In this document: piece by piece, positions 1 to 12,273 of the stretch
How positions within the stretch are numbered: the first letter of the stretch is position 1
Layout of the letters: every line of letters begins with the position of its first letter
Assembly: GCA_015179125.1 (NCBI GenBank)
Contig: WHVA01000402.1
Span: 1-64,000 of the forward strand
Source: Gautieria morchelliformis
Lineage: Eukaryota; Basidiomycota; Agaricomycetes; Gomphales; Gomphaceae
Length of the DNA: 64,000 nt
Reading direction: 5' to 3'
Program-made: the position numbers and the translations under genes
Notes under the pieces: generated by a model
What the model saw: only the letters and a program-made list of their open reading frames with translations
Databases searched by the model: none
What the model was told of the DNA's origin: nothing

Positions 1-232
1 TTTAAAACAAGGATGGGCTCCCGATCTTATCCTCTTTGTTCATCGCCTCGCATCTCCCTATCCCCTTCAGATAATCCAACGTGCATAGCCCAGCGTGCCC
101 CCTTGTCGCGTCAGTCCGCGATAAACCCGCTTTTACGGTTAGTCGGTTACCTTGAGTTGTGGTCTCGCCTGCTCCCTCATTCACCAACTAATCTCAGCTC
201 TTTCTACCCTCAGATAAATTCACGCTTGTGAA
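1..232 (+). promoter_or_regulatory. 5' flank of HMG-box gene copy A
   Basis: Upstream region of the first HMG-box gene. It matches 56411-56640 in front of copy C and, in reverse complement, about 24165-24540 next to copy B, so it belongs to the duplicated unit. The last 90 bases are pyrimidine-rich and end in a 3' splice-like stretch (CTAATC then CTACCCTCAG just before the ATG), so a 5'-UTR intron is possible. No clear TATA box is seen. The conserved unit starts at or before base 1, so part of it lies outside the window. Confidence 0.5.
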
Positions 233-1473
233 ATGGTTTCCAGTGCGTCCCCTGTCTCAACCTACTCCCACTTGACGCATCCAATGTCTTTCTATCCAGA
301 CTGTACCGCCCCCGCACCTGCACCGCCCAAAGGAAAATACCATGGTCCGGGAAGGGCCCCAGGACACGTGCCAAGGCCGCCCAATGCCTTTATATTATTT
401 CGCTCGCATTTTTGTGCGAACGACGTTATCCCTCAGCACCAGGGGGTCACCCAGCAGATGCGGTCCCGCGTCGCCGCCAAGTTGTGGGGGCGCATGTCCC
501 CCGAGGACAAAAAGCCCTGGCACGACGAGGCTAGGAAAGTCAAACAAGAGCATAAAATTAGATATCCGAACTTTCAATATCGCCCGACCCCGAGAGGGCC
601 CATCAAGCGCCGACGCCAATCGAGTACTATAGAGCAGCAGCAGCTAAAATGCGAGGAGTTGGTTCTCACGTGCAACCACCCCTATAAATTAGGCCCTAGT
701 TCCGAAACTAGAGCCAAACCCTGCCCTCCCCCACGCTCGCACCGTGATATAGCACTGACCCCGCACCACGAGGATATCCATCTCCGTTCCTTGGCCCAGG
801 AACCTGTCTTCATGGAGCCTTTGATTCGGGAGCCTTCTGTCCATTCGACATATGCTCCTTGGGATACTCAATGCTCTCAAGCAGTAGTAGATGACTCGTC
901 GTCAGTGCCTCTCAGTGCAGTCGCACACGTCGAAGGACGATGTAACCGGGAGCCCCAGGCAGATACCCGTCCAAAGGTGAATTTAACTCTGAATTCGGAA
1001 ATGAGTGTTGTTCACCGTAGAGTTAGGCAACTTCTGATCAGCTTGGGGCACATCAGCTCGGGGCAATGCATGGCTTTTCATGCCTTCCAGGAGTCGGCTC
1101 TAGTGATCCCGCCTTTCGGCAACTAGCCTACACCGCGCCCCAGCCCGCCCGCGGTAGTTTGCCTCCTGTTGTTTCCGAGCCCTTCCCAATGCCAGTCGAG
1201 GCGCATGCGCATTTCGAGGGACTTAGCCTCGGGATGCCTGCTTTCGATTCAGGGAATGCTCCCGCTTCATTCCCTGTTGATCTCGGGTTTTCGACGAATA
1301 TGATCGGTTTTTCCGGGCTCTTTGGAATCGACAGTGAACTCCATGAGGCCCTGGTGTTAGGTCTGGGCAACACTCATGCTGGTTCAGAGTGGTTAACAGC
1401 CCCGATAGCGGACCTTTTACAGGTCAGCGCCTCTCCTACCGAGAATCTGGGATTCTCTTCAACTGTCGGATGA
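233..1473 (+). CDS. HMG-box transcription factor, copy A (two exons)
   Basis: Predicted nuclear DNA-binding regulator of the fungal MATA_HMG/Ste11-like class. Two exons (233-976 and 1057-1473) are joined by an 80-nt GT-AG intron (977-1056) with a CTGAT branch-like site; unspliced, the frame closes at 1126. The product is 386 residues. The HMG box spans about residues 47-118 (RPPNAFILFRS, then LWGRMSPEDKKPWHDEARK), followed by a basic IKRRRQ stretch that may act in nuclear import. The middle is rich in Pro, Ser and His. The C-terminal exon is hydrophobic and acidic (FSGLFGIDSELHEAL), which could be an activation region. Relative to copy C it lacks 31 codons at the start of exon 2, in frame. 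The start at 233 is the first ATG and is kept in copy B. DNA target and biological role (mating, morphogenesis or other) cannot be told from sequence. Confidence 0.85.
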
Positions 1474-2036
1474 TCCTGCATGTCCACGTGCGTCCTGTCA
1501 GCCTTTGGATACATGTATGTCTGTTGTCGGTTTTCATCGTTTCGAAATACCCAGTTCCCCCTTTGTGCTTAGATCTCCTATTACTCTTTTGTACATACAA
1601 CTTCAAGCTTTCTGTTCATCACTATTCAGGATCAATATTGAAGTTACAGTGCGTCTATCGCAAGGGCTACAGAAGTGTCAGAGGAACCCAAGTAAAATTA
1701 CTTTGGTCATTGAATCTACGGCTGCCAGTGATCCCGGCTTGAGTCTGCTTGAGTGCCTTCTAATTTGTCCGATCTTTGATACATCAAGGTTAGAGTGAGC
1801 AGATAGTTCCGTTCATTCGTCTGGTTGAAGTGCATGCTTCAGCCAGTGTCGTGAGTATCTTGATATGGGATACCGGTACTAGAGTGTATTTGTTAGCTAA
1901 TAATTATCAAATCACTAATAAAATATTAGCAACCTATAATATAAGCGCCTGGGAAGATAAAAATACCGAATAGGGACAGCTAATTAAACCGAACAGGTGA
2001 CCAACGCGTGGTTAGAAACGTACGCTCCTGCCTGCC
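1474..2036. other. 3' flank of HMG copy A and spacer
   Basis: No gene is supported. Bases up to 1877 are the 3' flank shared with copy C, T-rich with TTTTGTACATACAACTT, a likely 3'-UTR. From 1878 the sequence is unique, with an AT-rich patch (1890-1985), and leads into the Harbinger remnant. Confidence 0.5.
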
Positions 2037-4282
2037 ATGCCAGTCAACCTGTCAAAGAAACGTGTCCTGGCGGCCACTCTTATACCTTACCTCCTCAACA
2101 CCCGACCGCACCTCCCCACTATCGCTCAGGAAGGCACCGGTTCCAGCATGAACGGACTGACTGCACAGGCCATACTCATGCAGAGAGTGAGGCCACAACC
2201 TAGTATAGGGGGTGAACGTGTCACAGTTGAGTACCTATGCCGCATCAGTGAGGCAGAATGGTTGTGGCATTTTCGGTAAGCCCTCTGCTGGTGTCATTCA
2301 GTTATGGAAACTTACAGGCTTTTCAGATTCACAGTAGAGGAGTGTCAAGATTGGTTTTCAGGCGTTAATATCGTGTATTAGTGAACACAGCGAATGCCCA
2401 AATAACTTGTGCGAATAAGTATGCCGTTCGGCAAATAGGTGAACCAATGAATGTTCACAAGGTAAGAGGGTTTGCCTAAATGGGGCTCACCCTATCTACA
2501 GTCGTAGTGAAATAGCCCGTGGCTCTTGACGATGTAACGTGCAAGGTCTCACGGAAGGGCTGTCTAATTCTTGACAATCCCTTTGCTGGCGAAGGTGCTC
2601 CTTCGGAGCCCTTCACCAACAGCACAGAAAATGGTTCGAAGGCTAAGGTAATGAAGGTGAAGTATGAAAACTCACCAGTGGCGCCTAAGTCCTCTGCTAG
2701 TCGAAGATGGAGATCTCCAAGAGAAGGCTTAAGACGATGGCCACAGCGAGGTCAAATTTGCACAAGATGAATGACGTATGATAATTGAACTGGGGAATAT
2801 ACATGAGAATGTAAACTACTTATATCGAATGCTCATAAGGTATCAGCGAATAGGAAAGAGGCCGTCACGAGTCAGGGTTGGATAGGGGTGCGCAGTCATG
2901 ATACTAAGTAGATGGAATAAACATACAATAGATTGAGGGGAGAATGTGAACATGAAACGACGGAGAGTAAAGGGGGTGAAGGCACTTATGGACAAAACCA
3001 TGTCTTGGGACCCGCATACACGCTACCCTGCACGGACTCTTCGTTTACTGGGTTGATCCCGCATGGCCTATGGAAGGGACGGGACGTCCTGCGACCACAC
3101 TTTGGCCATACGAACACCCAATGGGGTTGGATTAAGAAGATGATGGGGTTAATGATGAACCATCATTCCAGGTGAATGGTATCGATCATATTTGATGGCG
3201 AAATGCACAAGCAGCGAATAGCGGTTCGGAGAATGGGGCGAACAGCGGGTAGAGTGGATGTAGAGGAGGAGTGGTCGGTGGGTGCGGCGAACTCTGGCGA
3301 AGATCCTAGGGAGTGACGAGGGGGAACATAGAGGTAGCGCGGTAGGAGAAATAAACTGGTCATGACAAGGAGCTGCAGCACCTCAGCTCACTCTTAGAGC
3401 TCCCAGACCCCTTGATTACCAGTGGGGGCTACCGATCCCCCCCTCTCAAGTCATTCGCCCTCCTTTGTGCACGTCTCCGCAGCCCTGAGGACCAATGGTC
3501 CCTGGCCACGAAGTATGCCCGCACCCAGCCAGCGATCTCACAGATCGTGAACAAAACTACGACGTTCATCAATGCACGCTGGGGCCACTTGCTTGGGTGG
3601 GATTCCGAGGGTCTTCTCAGCCCTGAGAGACTGCAGATATATGCACGCGCTCTCCACAATTTTGGGGCTCCAACCCAGTCGGTCTTCAGGTTTATCGACT
3701 GCACAATATGCCAGACCTGCCACCCAGTGAGGAGGAAGGGTTGGCCTATACTGGGTACAAGAAATTTCATGGGATGAAATTTCAGGGAGTCGTGACCCCA
3801 GATGGACTGGACTGTTCGCTCACCTCAATGACCCATACAGAGCACCACAGAACGACAGCAGCATCTTGAATGCAAGCGGACTCCTGGGGCACATTGAGAG
3901 GAACGCAATCCAGCCAGGGTCAAATGAAAGTGATCCGCCATCTCACCGTTTTTTTCAGCTGTACGGAGACTCCGCTTATGGTGTAAGCCCGTACATCATG
4001 AGCCCTTATGCGGGGACTGATGCCCTGACCCCTCAACAGCGGCAATGGAATGCCACCATGGGTGGTGTGCATATCTCGGTCGAGCACGGCTTCGGCCTGG
4101 TTTTACAAGACTGGCTGTACCTCCACTGTTTTTGGAAGCACAAGATCCTTGGGAATGTGTGCGGGCTCATGTATCGGGTGGCCATGTTACTCACCAATGC
4201 ACGTGCATGTATCGAGCCGAATCAGACCTCCCAGCGTTATTCATGTCCTCCACCCTCCATCGATGATTATTTTCACTCTTGA
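2037..4282 (+). pseudogene. HARBI1-like DDE transposase, broken
   Basis: Remnant of a PIF/Harbinger transposase (DDE_Tnp_4). The N-terminal part (2037-2276) ends in EAEWLWHF, followed by a likely 42-nt intron (about 2275-2317). The frame then meets a solo LTR and resumes after it with SLLELPDPLITSGGY. Family hallmarks are the first catalytic Asp in FRFIDCT, the second in LYGDSAYGVSPY and the Glu in HISVEHGFG with a following W, so all three DDE residues survive. Two frameshifts lie downstream: one near 3740, where the KKFHGMKFQGVVTPDG block continues in another frame, and one near 3815, before the NDSSILNASGLL block. With the LTR this makes three lesions, so it cannot encode an active enzyme. 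The start at 2037 is the first ATG of the frame, but an upstream exon is possible. Confidence 0.8.
2343..3367 (+). mobile_element. Solo LTR, family D copy 1
   Basis: A 1025-bp non-coding segment starting TGTCAAGATTGG and ending CATGACA, flanked by an exact 5-bp duplication AGGAG (2338-2342 and 3368-3372). TG...CA ends plus a 5-bp duplication fit an LTR left after LTR-LTR recombination. It splits the Harbinger transposase. Two relatives lie at 10716-12273 (same orientation) and 5695-6693 (opposite). Confidence 0.75.
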
Positions 4283-4466
4283 TGTTGTAGCTGTGCTTGC
4301 GCCTCTTGTGAAATTACTTTGAAATGACTATGAAATTTTGTGTTTAACAAATTAAAATGAGATATTACTTTGAAACTCTGTATTTAACACATTAAATTGA
4401 GAAATTACCATGAAATTACTTTGAAACTGGAGGTTTAACAAGAAATTAAGTACTAGTAATTAAGTA

Positions 4467-5347
4467 CTAGTTATTGAGCAGACCCTGCCTCAAGATATCC
4501 AAGAGCGCTGTCGACATCCGCTCTTGGATATCGATAGCCCTGTCATGCCTCTCAAGAAGGCTTGCATGAAACTCCTCCATCTTCTGCTCCTTGCGATCCT
4601 CACATGCGTCGTTCTTCTCCATGAGCCAAGCGACCTTTGCCATATCACGATGTGAATGGACACGACTTACACTTGTGAGTCACGTCCTCTTTGACATTTC
4701 CCTGCCGGATTCCAGCAGGCTGTCCACCGGCGAGTTTTCTTTCATGCTCTCCCCATCGGATGAGGGAGTGGAGGGACGTGTGCGCTTCGTGGCCATGGGC
4801 TTGTGGCCATGCATCATGGATGTACGCAAGATCTCTCCAGCTGCCCGAAGCCAATTCTGGGCCTGTAGACACTTAGTATCTAAAAATATTAATAAAGAAA
4901 AAACTCACTTTTTTGGCATGGGCCTTCTGGCCCTCACACATATCCTTCGCCTGTATTTTGACGTGTTGGATGGCGTCTAGCTTCCCTGAGAGTGCAGCGA
5001 AGCCGGCCAGATCACTGTCAAGCTCCTTTCCAAGAGGTGACCAAGCCTTTTTCTTCTCCCCCCCCTGTAAATATAATTATCAGAATGTGGTGAATGAGAC
5101 AGGAAATGATCACATACCTGTCAGGGGAACCCCCTCCCGAGGATATTTCTAGCCTCGGCTTTGGCTCCGACCCAAGATCCGGGTGTAACCCGAACACAAC
5201 CCGAGGGCCCGGCCGAGTTTCTGAACCCTCAGCTTTGGGAATCGTCCCTGAATGGCACCAAGGTAGTGGGTTGAGACGTGCATAGTAGGCGAGGGCCGCA
5301 GGGGCGTGGATGTGTGTCAGGAGTGGAGTGGGCATCCCTGACTTCAA
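4467..5347 (-). pseudogene. Harbinger partner protein (Myb/SANT-type ORF2) remnant
   Basis: Minus-strand, intron-containing coding remnant beside the transposase. Readable blocks in order are SEPKPRLEISSGGGSPD (about 5130-5180), KKAWSPLGKELDSDLAGFAA (about 4990-5050), AQNWLRAAGEILRTSM (about 4820-4865) and, at the C-terminus, LMEKNDACEDRKEQKMEEF (about 4570-4630), ending at a stop at 4467-4469. Intron-like gaps separate them (5065-5117 with GTATGT and TTTACAG; about 4865-4911 with GTGAGT). The charged, helical C-terminus resembles the tail of Harbinger second-ORF proteins, which help the transposase bind DNA and enter the nucleus. A run of seven Gs at the first junction puts the next block out of phase, so the gene looks degenerate. 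The Myb/SANT domain itself was not recognised; assignment rests mainly on context. Confidence 0.45.
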
Positions 5348-5694
5348 TCAGGGGTGCGAGGTATATGGGTAGCGCACTGGTAGTGGAGGTCCTTAGCTTT
5401 TCCTCTTTGGATCCTCCTCTACCAGGTGAGTTGTATGTCATATAGGTAGCTTTTATTCATATCTTTGGATCCTCCTCTACCAGGCGGCGTGAGTCTGCTG
5501 TCTAGGGAGAGTTGCCCTCACAGCAGGCAAAGCTCTTCTCCAAGGACCGGTGGTCGGGCCACACAGTAAAGCCATAGACAATTTTGGCCTTAGTGATTCT
5601 GAGTCGGATTTCTGAACACCCTCGGAGCATACAGCACCTGACACCCCCTCCTTCAAAGTCATCCCTTCAACCCCGGCACCAACCCCGAGCGTTC
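5348..5694. other. Spacer with a 22-bp direct repeat
   Basis: No gene is supported. It holds an exact 22-bp direct repeat (CTTTGGATCCTCCTCTACCA plus GG) at 5405-5426 and 5463-5484, 58 bases apart. It may be the outer part of the Harbinger element, but no terminal repeat was found. Confidence 0.4.
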
Positions 5695-6693
5695 TGTCAT
5701 GACGCGTTTATTTCTCATACTCAGGTGCTCTGTCCTGCCATTTCTCACCCCATTTCCATGTTCGTTCCGATCGCCATTGTCATGTTCGGCAACCGATTCT
5801 CGCTGTTCGCGCCAATTACCATAGCCACGCCGTCAAACGCACGATCAACGCCTTTGGACTGACTTGGCAGTGATCGCTGGGTCTACCACCTCCTCTGCTC
5901 AACCCTCTTCCGATGGTGTTCTGGTAATTGGATTGTCATGACCTGTGTATTTCCTGCACCTTGTTATCCCCATTTCCCCTTTCGCTACTCCTCCCCAGTG
6001 TTCGCTCGGCTTCGCCCTCCACCTCAACCTCTCCTCCTCTATGTCACCTCTGTTTGCCCTTCCTCACATTTCACCAAATGACCATTCGCTGCTCGCATCA
6101 TTCGCCAGCAGGCACACCATCAAATCACGATCGACATCCCTATCTGGCATGATGGCTCGTCAGTAACTCCATCAGCTTCTCGATCCAACCCCCTTTTGGT
6201 GTTCATATGAGCAGGGTGCGTTCGCGGGACGTCCTACCCATTGCAGGGCAGTGTATATGTGGGCCTCAAGACATGATTTCGTACACAGGTGTCTTCGCCA
6301 CCTTCACTCTCCGTCGTTTCATGTTCTCCCTCTTCTCTCATTCTATTGTATGTTTATTTCATCTATGTTGTATCATGACTGCGCACCCCTATCCAACCCT
6401 GACTCGTGACGGCCTCTTTTCTATTTGCTGACACCTTACAAGCATTCGATATAAGTAGTTTACATTCGCATGTATATCCCCCAGTTCAATCATCATACGT
6501 CGTTCATCTTGTGCAAATTTGACCTCGCTGTGGTCATCGTCTTAAGCCTTCTCTTGGAGATTTCCATCTTCGACTAGCAGAGGACTTTGTTTTCCACCTA
6601 TTCACCGAACGGCATACTTATTCGCACAAGTCATTCAGGCATTCGCTGTGTTGACTAATACACGATATTAACACCTAAAAACCAATCTTGACA
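5695..6693 (-). mobile_element. Solo LTR, family D copy 3 (inverted)
   Basis: Reverse-complement relative of the LTRs at 2343 and 10716: on the plus strand it begins TGTCATGACGCG and ends CCAATCTTGACA. The flanks (CGTTC on the left, CACGT on the right) do not match, unlike copies 1 and 2. Its right end abuts the truncated gag of gypsy element A, so this border was probably made by recombination rather than simple insertion. Confidence 0.65.
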
Positions 6694-9348
6694 CACGTAT
6701 GATACAGCAGCCAGACGATTACACGTTCCGGAGACGGTTGGTGTTGGTGCTGCGCGAAACACTGCGCAACGAAGTCCTCAAAAAGGGCTACAATGCCAAG
6801 AGCAGCTCAATAGAGCAACTCTTCGAAATGGCCCAAATGATCGAGGAGGCATCCCGATACAACATGGGGATGCGCCGCGCAGAGAGTGCAGCGGCAACGG
6901 CAAGCGCTGCCCGGATCACAGGGAGCTAGCCGTTGACACAGACGGGCCTGACCAGGCCCAGCCTGTTCTCAAGAAGTGGAGCAGTGCAACGACCGCCGCC
7001 CCCATGCCCAGCGCAAGTCGGACGCCCACCTGAAGCTAAACAGCCTCAAGCGTCAGGGTCGTCCCCGCGACCTGCCCCGCCAGTGAAAGTGTCGGGCCGA
7101 CCGAACGATCGGCCCAGTGGCAACCAGAGCAGCACCACGTGCGTTGAATGCGGCCAACCTGGCCACAAGAGGGCAGAATGCCCCCGGCTTAAGTCCGGTA
7201 TCAGGACAGCGGCCGCAAGGCACGAAGAGCAGACCGAAGATCTGGAGACGGATCTCAGTCAAAATTCTCTCCATCAAATTGATGAAGAGGGGGAGGGTGA
7301 TCCCCGACCCAACGACACTCCGGACAGTGGAGACGCACCTGCTGAAGAGTGTGATCCCAAGCCGTCCCAATGTTATGAATGGGATGAAGAGGTGGAGGAC
7401 ACCACCTACAGGTCCAGCGCGATCAGATTTGCGCTGGAGGACGAAACCGCCACGAAAGTCATGGCAGCACGCACGTCGGTCACGCCAGACAAGGCAGCTG
7501 AACCGGTGTATCACCACCGAAGCAAACACAGGACCCCGCCAACGCACCCACGCAGCGAGAACCGTACCCTGTCGGGGTACTGGGAAATAAACAGCGTAAA
7601 AGCCCACTGCCTGCTAGATAGTGGCAGCAAAGGGGTATTGCTATCCCCTGAGTTCACGCGAGCTACAGGGATGAAAATATTCTCCCTGAAGCAGCCAATC
7701 GTGCTGCAGCTAGCCTGCATAGGCAGCCCTTCCACGATCAATTATGGAATGAACATGACCATCAAATTTGGTCGTGAAACATACGACAAATATTTCAACG
7801 TGGCGAACATCGAATATTACGATGCGATCTTAGGGACACCGTTCCTAAGGAGATTCGGCATAACCCTGGACTTCTCGAGCCCAGAGACAATCCGCAAGGG
7901 GAACGAAGTGATCCCCACGGGCAAGGTTTTGTTCGATGATGATAGATCGACAAACGAGGACAAGGGACCACGGGTGAGCAGGATCACCCGGGCACCAGAG
8001 CCAAACCTGGCTCATTGAAGCCAGGAGGACGAGTCACGGGACGACTCGTCCTTGAACTCACCCTACAACCGTAGGGAAAGGTGCTCTCACCTAACGGTGA
8101 AGGTGATGGGGAAGAGGAAAGCAGTTCCACGCGCCGCGGAACCTAATAGATGCACACCCGCCTAATGGCTTCTAAGCCAACCACCACCATCATCCTAATG
8201 GATGATAACCGCCCTCGCCTCCGCGAGGAATGGATGGAACGAATCACTTACCTAGTCAGTGGAATTCCATTAGAACTCCCACCACTATGGGAGATCAATC
8301 ATGAGATCAATCTCATCGATCCCAACAAGCACATGCAGTATCGACTACCGAAATGCCCCGAACACTTCCGAGAGGAACTGTCGGCTAAGATAGAAAGATA
8401 CACCACTGCAAAGTGGTGGATTCCGGCAGTTGTGCAGCAGGCCGTGCCCATGCTGTGTGTGCTGAAGAGGAACGGTACATTACAAACTGTCTTCGATCTG
8501 CGTGAGCAGAACAAGAACACGGTGAAGGACATCACACCTTCCCGGATCAAGATATCATCCACAGTGACATGGCTTGCTGTTGGTATTGAACAAAACTCAA
8601 TATGTCGGAAGCATACAAGCAGATCCGGATCCATCCGGATCACGTAGCAAAGACTGCCTTTGCCATGATCCTTGGCACCTTTAGGCGCCAGGTGATACAG
8701 GTGGGAGACTGTAACGCCCCACCGATGTTCCAACGGCTGATGACAGCCATGTTCCGCCACTGCATAGGTCGCTTTGTCCATGTATACATGGACGACATCT
8801 TCATATTTTCTCTCTCAATACAAGAGCATGAAGAGCAGCTCTACATCGTCTTTGACAGACTGAGGAAGAATCACCTTTTTCGGAGCAAGAAAAAGGTGGA
8901 CCTTTATTCCATCCGAATGGAGTGTCTCGGCCACATCATCGATGGCCAAGGTGTACATGCCAACGAGGATAAGATGCAACACATCCGCGAGTGTTGTTGG
9001 CCATGGACGTTTAATGGCGTCCAGCGTTTCCTTGGGCTGGTACAGTATCTGGCACATTACATACCAGATGTTAGCGCATATACCACCCCACTATCGGGCT
9101 GTGCGTGTAACAACCGTCCATTCGAATGGACCCCACTACTAGACAAATGCTGGCAAAGCATTAAGGGGTTGGCCTGTAAGGCCCCGATCCTGCGTCCAGT
9201 AGACGCATGGTGCCCAGAGCCAATCTGGGTGATCACCGATGGGTCAAAAGCCGGCATCGGTGTGGTCTACAGCCAAGGTCCCAACTGGAAAACCTGTCGG
9301 CCTGCTGGCTTCTTGTCAAAGAAGTTCAGCGTTGCTCAGCAACACTAC

Positions 9349-9746
9349 CACTGCAGGCATATAAAAGTTTTCTTGACTGAAAAACTGTAGAAAAAACTGT
9401 AAAGATTTTCCAAATATTTTTAGTGTTTTTTATATAAAAAAACTATAATAAAATTTTGTGTTTTTATTAGAATTTGTTGAGCAAGAAAATTGTAAAAAAA
9501 TTCAAAGTTTTTTTCAGGGTTTTTTATGGGTTTCTTTGTGTTTTCACAAAGAAACTTATAAAAAGACATAAAAAACCCTGCAAAAGACTTTAAACTTTTT
9601 TACAATTTTCTTGCTCAACAAATTCTAACAAAAACACAAAATTTTGTTAAAGTTTTTTTACATTAAAAATACTAAAAAAATTTGGAATATCTTTACATTT
9701 TTTTGAACAGTTTTTCAGACCAGAAATTTTTTATATGCCTCCAGTG
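9349..9746. mobile_element. CACTG foldback MITE, copy 1
   Basis: A 398-bp element with ends CACTGCAGGCATATAAAA and TTTTATATGCCTCCAGTG, flanked by an exact 3-bp duplication TAC (9346-9348 and 9747-9749). The two halves are near-complete reverse complements over about 190 bp each, so the whole unit folds into one hairpin. CACT-type termini with 3-bp target duplications are characteristic of the CACTA (En/Spm) superfamily; it has no coding capacity. It sits inside the RNase H region of gypsy element A. Relatives are at 31462-31858 and 50646-51045. Confidence 0.85.
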
Positions 9747-10715
9747 TACCGGACTCACGAGCACGAGACAATCGCGGTGCTCGAGGCTCTCATGAAATGG
9801 GAGGACAAACTGCTGGACGAAGGTTCACCCTCATCACAGACCACAAAGGGCTTGAGTACTTTGAGACCCAGAAGAGCCTGTCTGACTTCCAGGTCAGATG
9901 GTGGGAGTTTCTCTCCCGGTTCAACTTCAACACCGTACATGTTGACGGTGTAGAGAACAAGGTAGCAGACTGCCTGTTGCGCTACTACGAGAGTGACACC
10001 AGTGATGACAATCACCCGAACCACGTCTTCGTAAATGCAGATGCACGTTTAGACCTCGACGGTGGGTTATTGCCCACCGACCAGTATATCGAGCTGCGAG
10101 CAGTGGGGACGAGACGGTCTAAACGCCTCGCTGAGAAGACAGAGGCAAGAATAACGGAATCCGCCACGTTAAATGAGGGCTCACAAAAGCCCACGAGCAT
10201 CGCCGCATCACGCGACAACGACGACAATGACGTCAGAGTCATCGCAGCAGGAAATGATGGTGCACCCCTGTGCCGGATCGTCGAGCAAGGCGTAGACATG
10301 TCTAAGGTCCTATGAGACGCATACCATAGGGACGCCATGTTCACAAAGATCATGGCGCACCCGGACACGCACCCGAGATTCGGGATCCGGGATGGGCTGT
10401 CGGGAAAAAAAACCAGCTCCAAAGAGACATCATTGCCATCCCCCGCTCTGTTCTTCAGGGGGGAAGGAGGCTGATCAAAATCATCATCGCTCAGGCACAT
10501 CAGATAGTCGGTCACTATGGCCATCTGAAGACTTTGAACTACGTTCGAAGATCATATTGGTGGCCGGGCATGAGCCCAGACATAGAGTCGTTCTGCACAT
10601 CGTGCGCGAAGTGCCAGATGATGAAAACCGGGCCACAATGGCCCAAAGGCCTACTACACAGCCTACCCATTCCGGATAGGCCGTGGCAGTCGATTGGCCC
10701 AATCGACTTCATGGG

Positions 10716-12273
10716 TGTCAAGATTGGATTTTGGTCATTAATATCGCATGTTAGTGGCGAATGCCCGAATAGCGTGCGATCTAGCGAATCGCCCAGCAAA
10801 CAGTACCGAAGAGGTAAGGGTTAAGAAGTAAGAGGGTTACTCGAAAGGAATTCACCCTGATCTACACTCATAGCGAAATAGCCCATGGCACTTGACGATG
10901 TAACGTGCAAGGTGTCACGGAAAGGTTGTCTAAGTAGCAACAATCCTTTCACCGGCAAAGGCACTCCTTCAGAGCCCTTCGCTGACAGCACAGAAAATAA
11001 CTCGAAGGCTAAGGTAGCGAAGATGAAGTATGAGAACTGACCAGTGATGCCTAAGTCCTCTCCTGGTCAAAGATAGAAATCTACAGGAGAAGGATTGAGA
11101 CAATGATCACAGTGTGGTCAAGTTTGCACAAGATGGACATATGATAATTACACTGGAGAATATACATGTGAATGTAGACTACTTATACCGAATGCTCATA
11201 TGGTGCTAGCAAATAGGAAAGCGGCCGTCTGGAGTCAGGATTGGATAGGGGTGCGCAGTCAGGATACATAATAGATGAAATAGACATACAATAGAATGGA
11301 AGAGGGGTGCGAACATGAAATGACGGAGAGGAAAGAGGGTGAAGGCCCCTATGTACGAAAACATGCCTTGGGACCTGCATATACACCACCCTGCACGGAC
11401 TCCTAGTCTTCTGGGTTGGTCCCACATGAACTACGGGTAGGATGCCCCACGAATGCATTCTGGCCATAGGAACACCCAAAGGGGGTTGAGTTGAGAAGAT
11501 GATGGGACCAGTGATGAACCATCAACCCGGGTAAAGGATGTTGATCCTGTTTGATGGTGTGCGTGCTGGTGAATGATGCGAGTAGCGAATGGAGCGAGGA
11601 GTGAATGGAGCGAAGACGAGCGAACATGGAAGAGTGGTGAAAGGGACTACAGGGATAGCTGGGTACAAGAAATAAATGAGTCATGACAGCCTGCACCTCC
11701 TTGCAATTCATGATAGGACCAGTGATGAACCATCAATCCAGGTAAAGGATGTTGATCGTGTTTGATGGCATGGCTACTGGCGAATGATGCAAGTAGCGAA
11801 TGGCCATTTGGCGAATGTGGCAAATAGTGAATTGAGCAAGGGGTGGATGGAGCGAAGCTGAGCGAACATGGAAGAGTGGTGAAAGGGAAAACAGGGATAG
11901 CTTGATACAAGAAATGAATGGGTCATGACAACTGTGTAGTGAAAACTTCAGCAAAGCTAATTCGTCCTGCCCTGCAGTGGTACAAGTCCCATTGAGTCCA
12001 ACCTGCACGGAGGGTGCAACTGACACTATCCGAATGCATCCTGAGCATGTGGGTCTGTCATGGAGTGGGAGTTTAACAGATGATGGGTTCTATGATGGAT
12101 GAGGGCCCCAACACCTGGCATCCTGGCAGGAATGATGCGAATAGCGAATGTGAAAACAGTATGGCGACGAATATTTTGGCAAGATATTCGCTGGGTCGGG
12201 AAGCCGTTCGCTGGTTCAGGAGGTCATTCACTGTGTGTTGAGGGAAGATTCGCACAATAAACGAATAATGACA
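10716..12273 (+). mobile_element. Solo LTR, family D copy 2
   Basis: A 1558-bp non-coding segment from TGTCAAGATTGG to AATGACA with an exact 5-bp duplication ATGGG (10711-10715 and 12274-12278). It is longer than copy 1 because of internal repetition: two tandem units of about 200 bp (about 11500-11700 and 11710-11935, each with AGTGATGAACCATCAA and ending near GTCATGACA) plus a more diverged third part. GCGAAT/ATTCGC motifs recur. It sits inside the integrase region of gypsy element A. Confidence 0.75.

Larger units (their letters stand above)
1..1877 (+). repeat. Direct repeat unit A (HMG gene and flanks)
   Basis: This segment is repeated in the same orientation at 56411-58373: same leader, gene, intron and 3' flank. 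Similarity stops near ATACCGGTACT (about 1868-1877 here, 58363-58373 there). Differences include an in-frame 31-codon length change and scattered substitutions, so the duplication is not recent but both genes stay open. Confidence 0.85.
2037..5350. mobile_element. PIF/Harbinger DNA transposon, decayed
   Basis: Two gene remnants facing each other fit the usual Harbinger layout: a DDE_Tnp_4 transposase on the plus strand (2037-4282) and a smaller partner gene on the minus strand (4467-5347). Terminal inverted repeats and a TWA target duplication were not found by eye, so the outer borders are only approximate. The element is older than the solo LTR at 2343-3367, which sits inside its transposase. 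Confidence 0.6.

Noticed and set aside
5405-5484. 22-bp direct repeat as a recombinase or attachment site
   Set aside because: No integrase or inverted core nearby; more simply a local duplication.
7053-7607. Long minus-strand open frame (184 codons) opposite the gypsy gag-protease region
   Set aside because: Shadow of the real plus-strand frame in GC-rich DNA; no motif.
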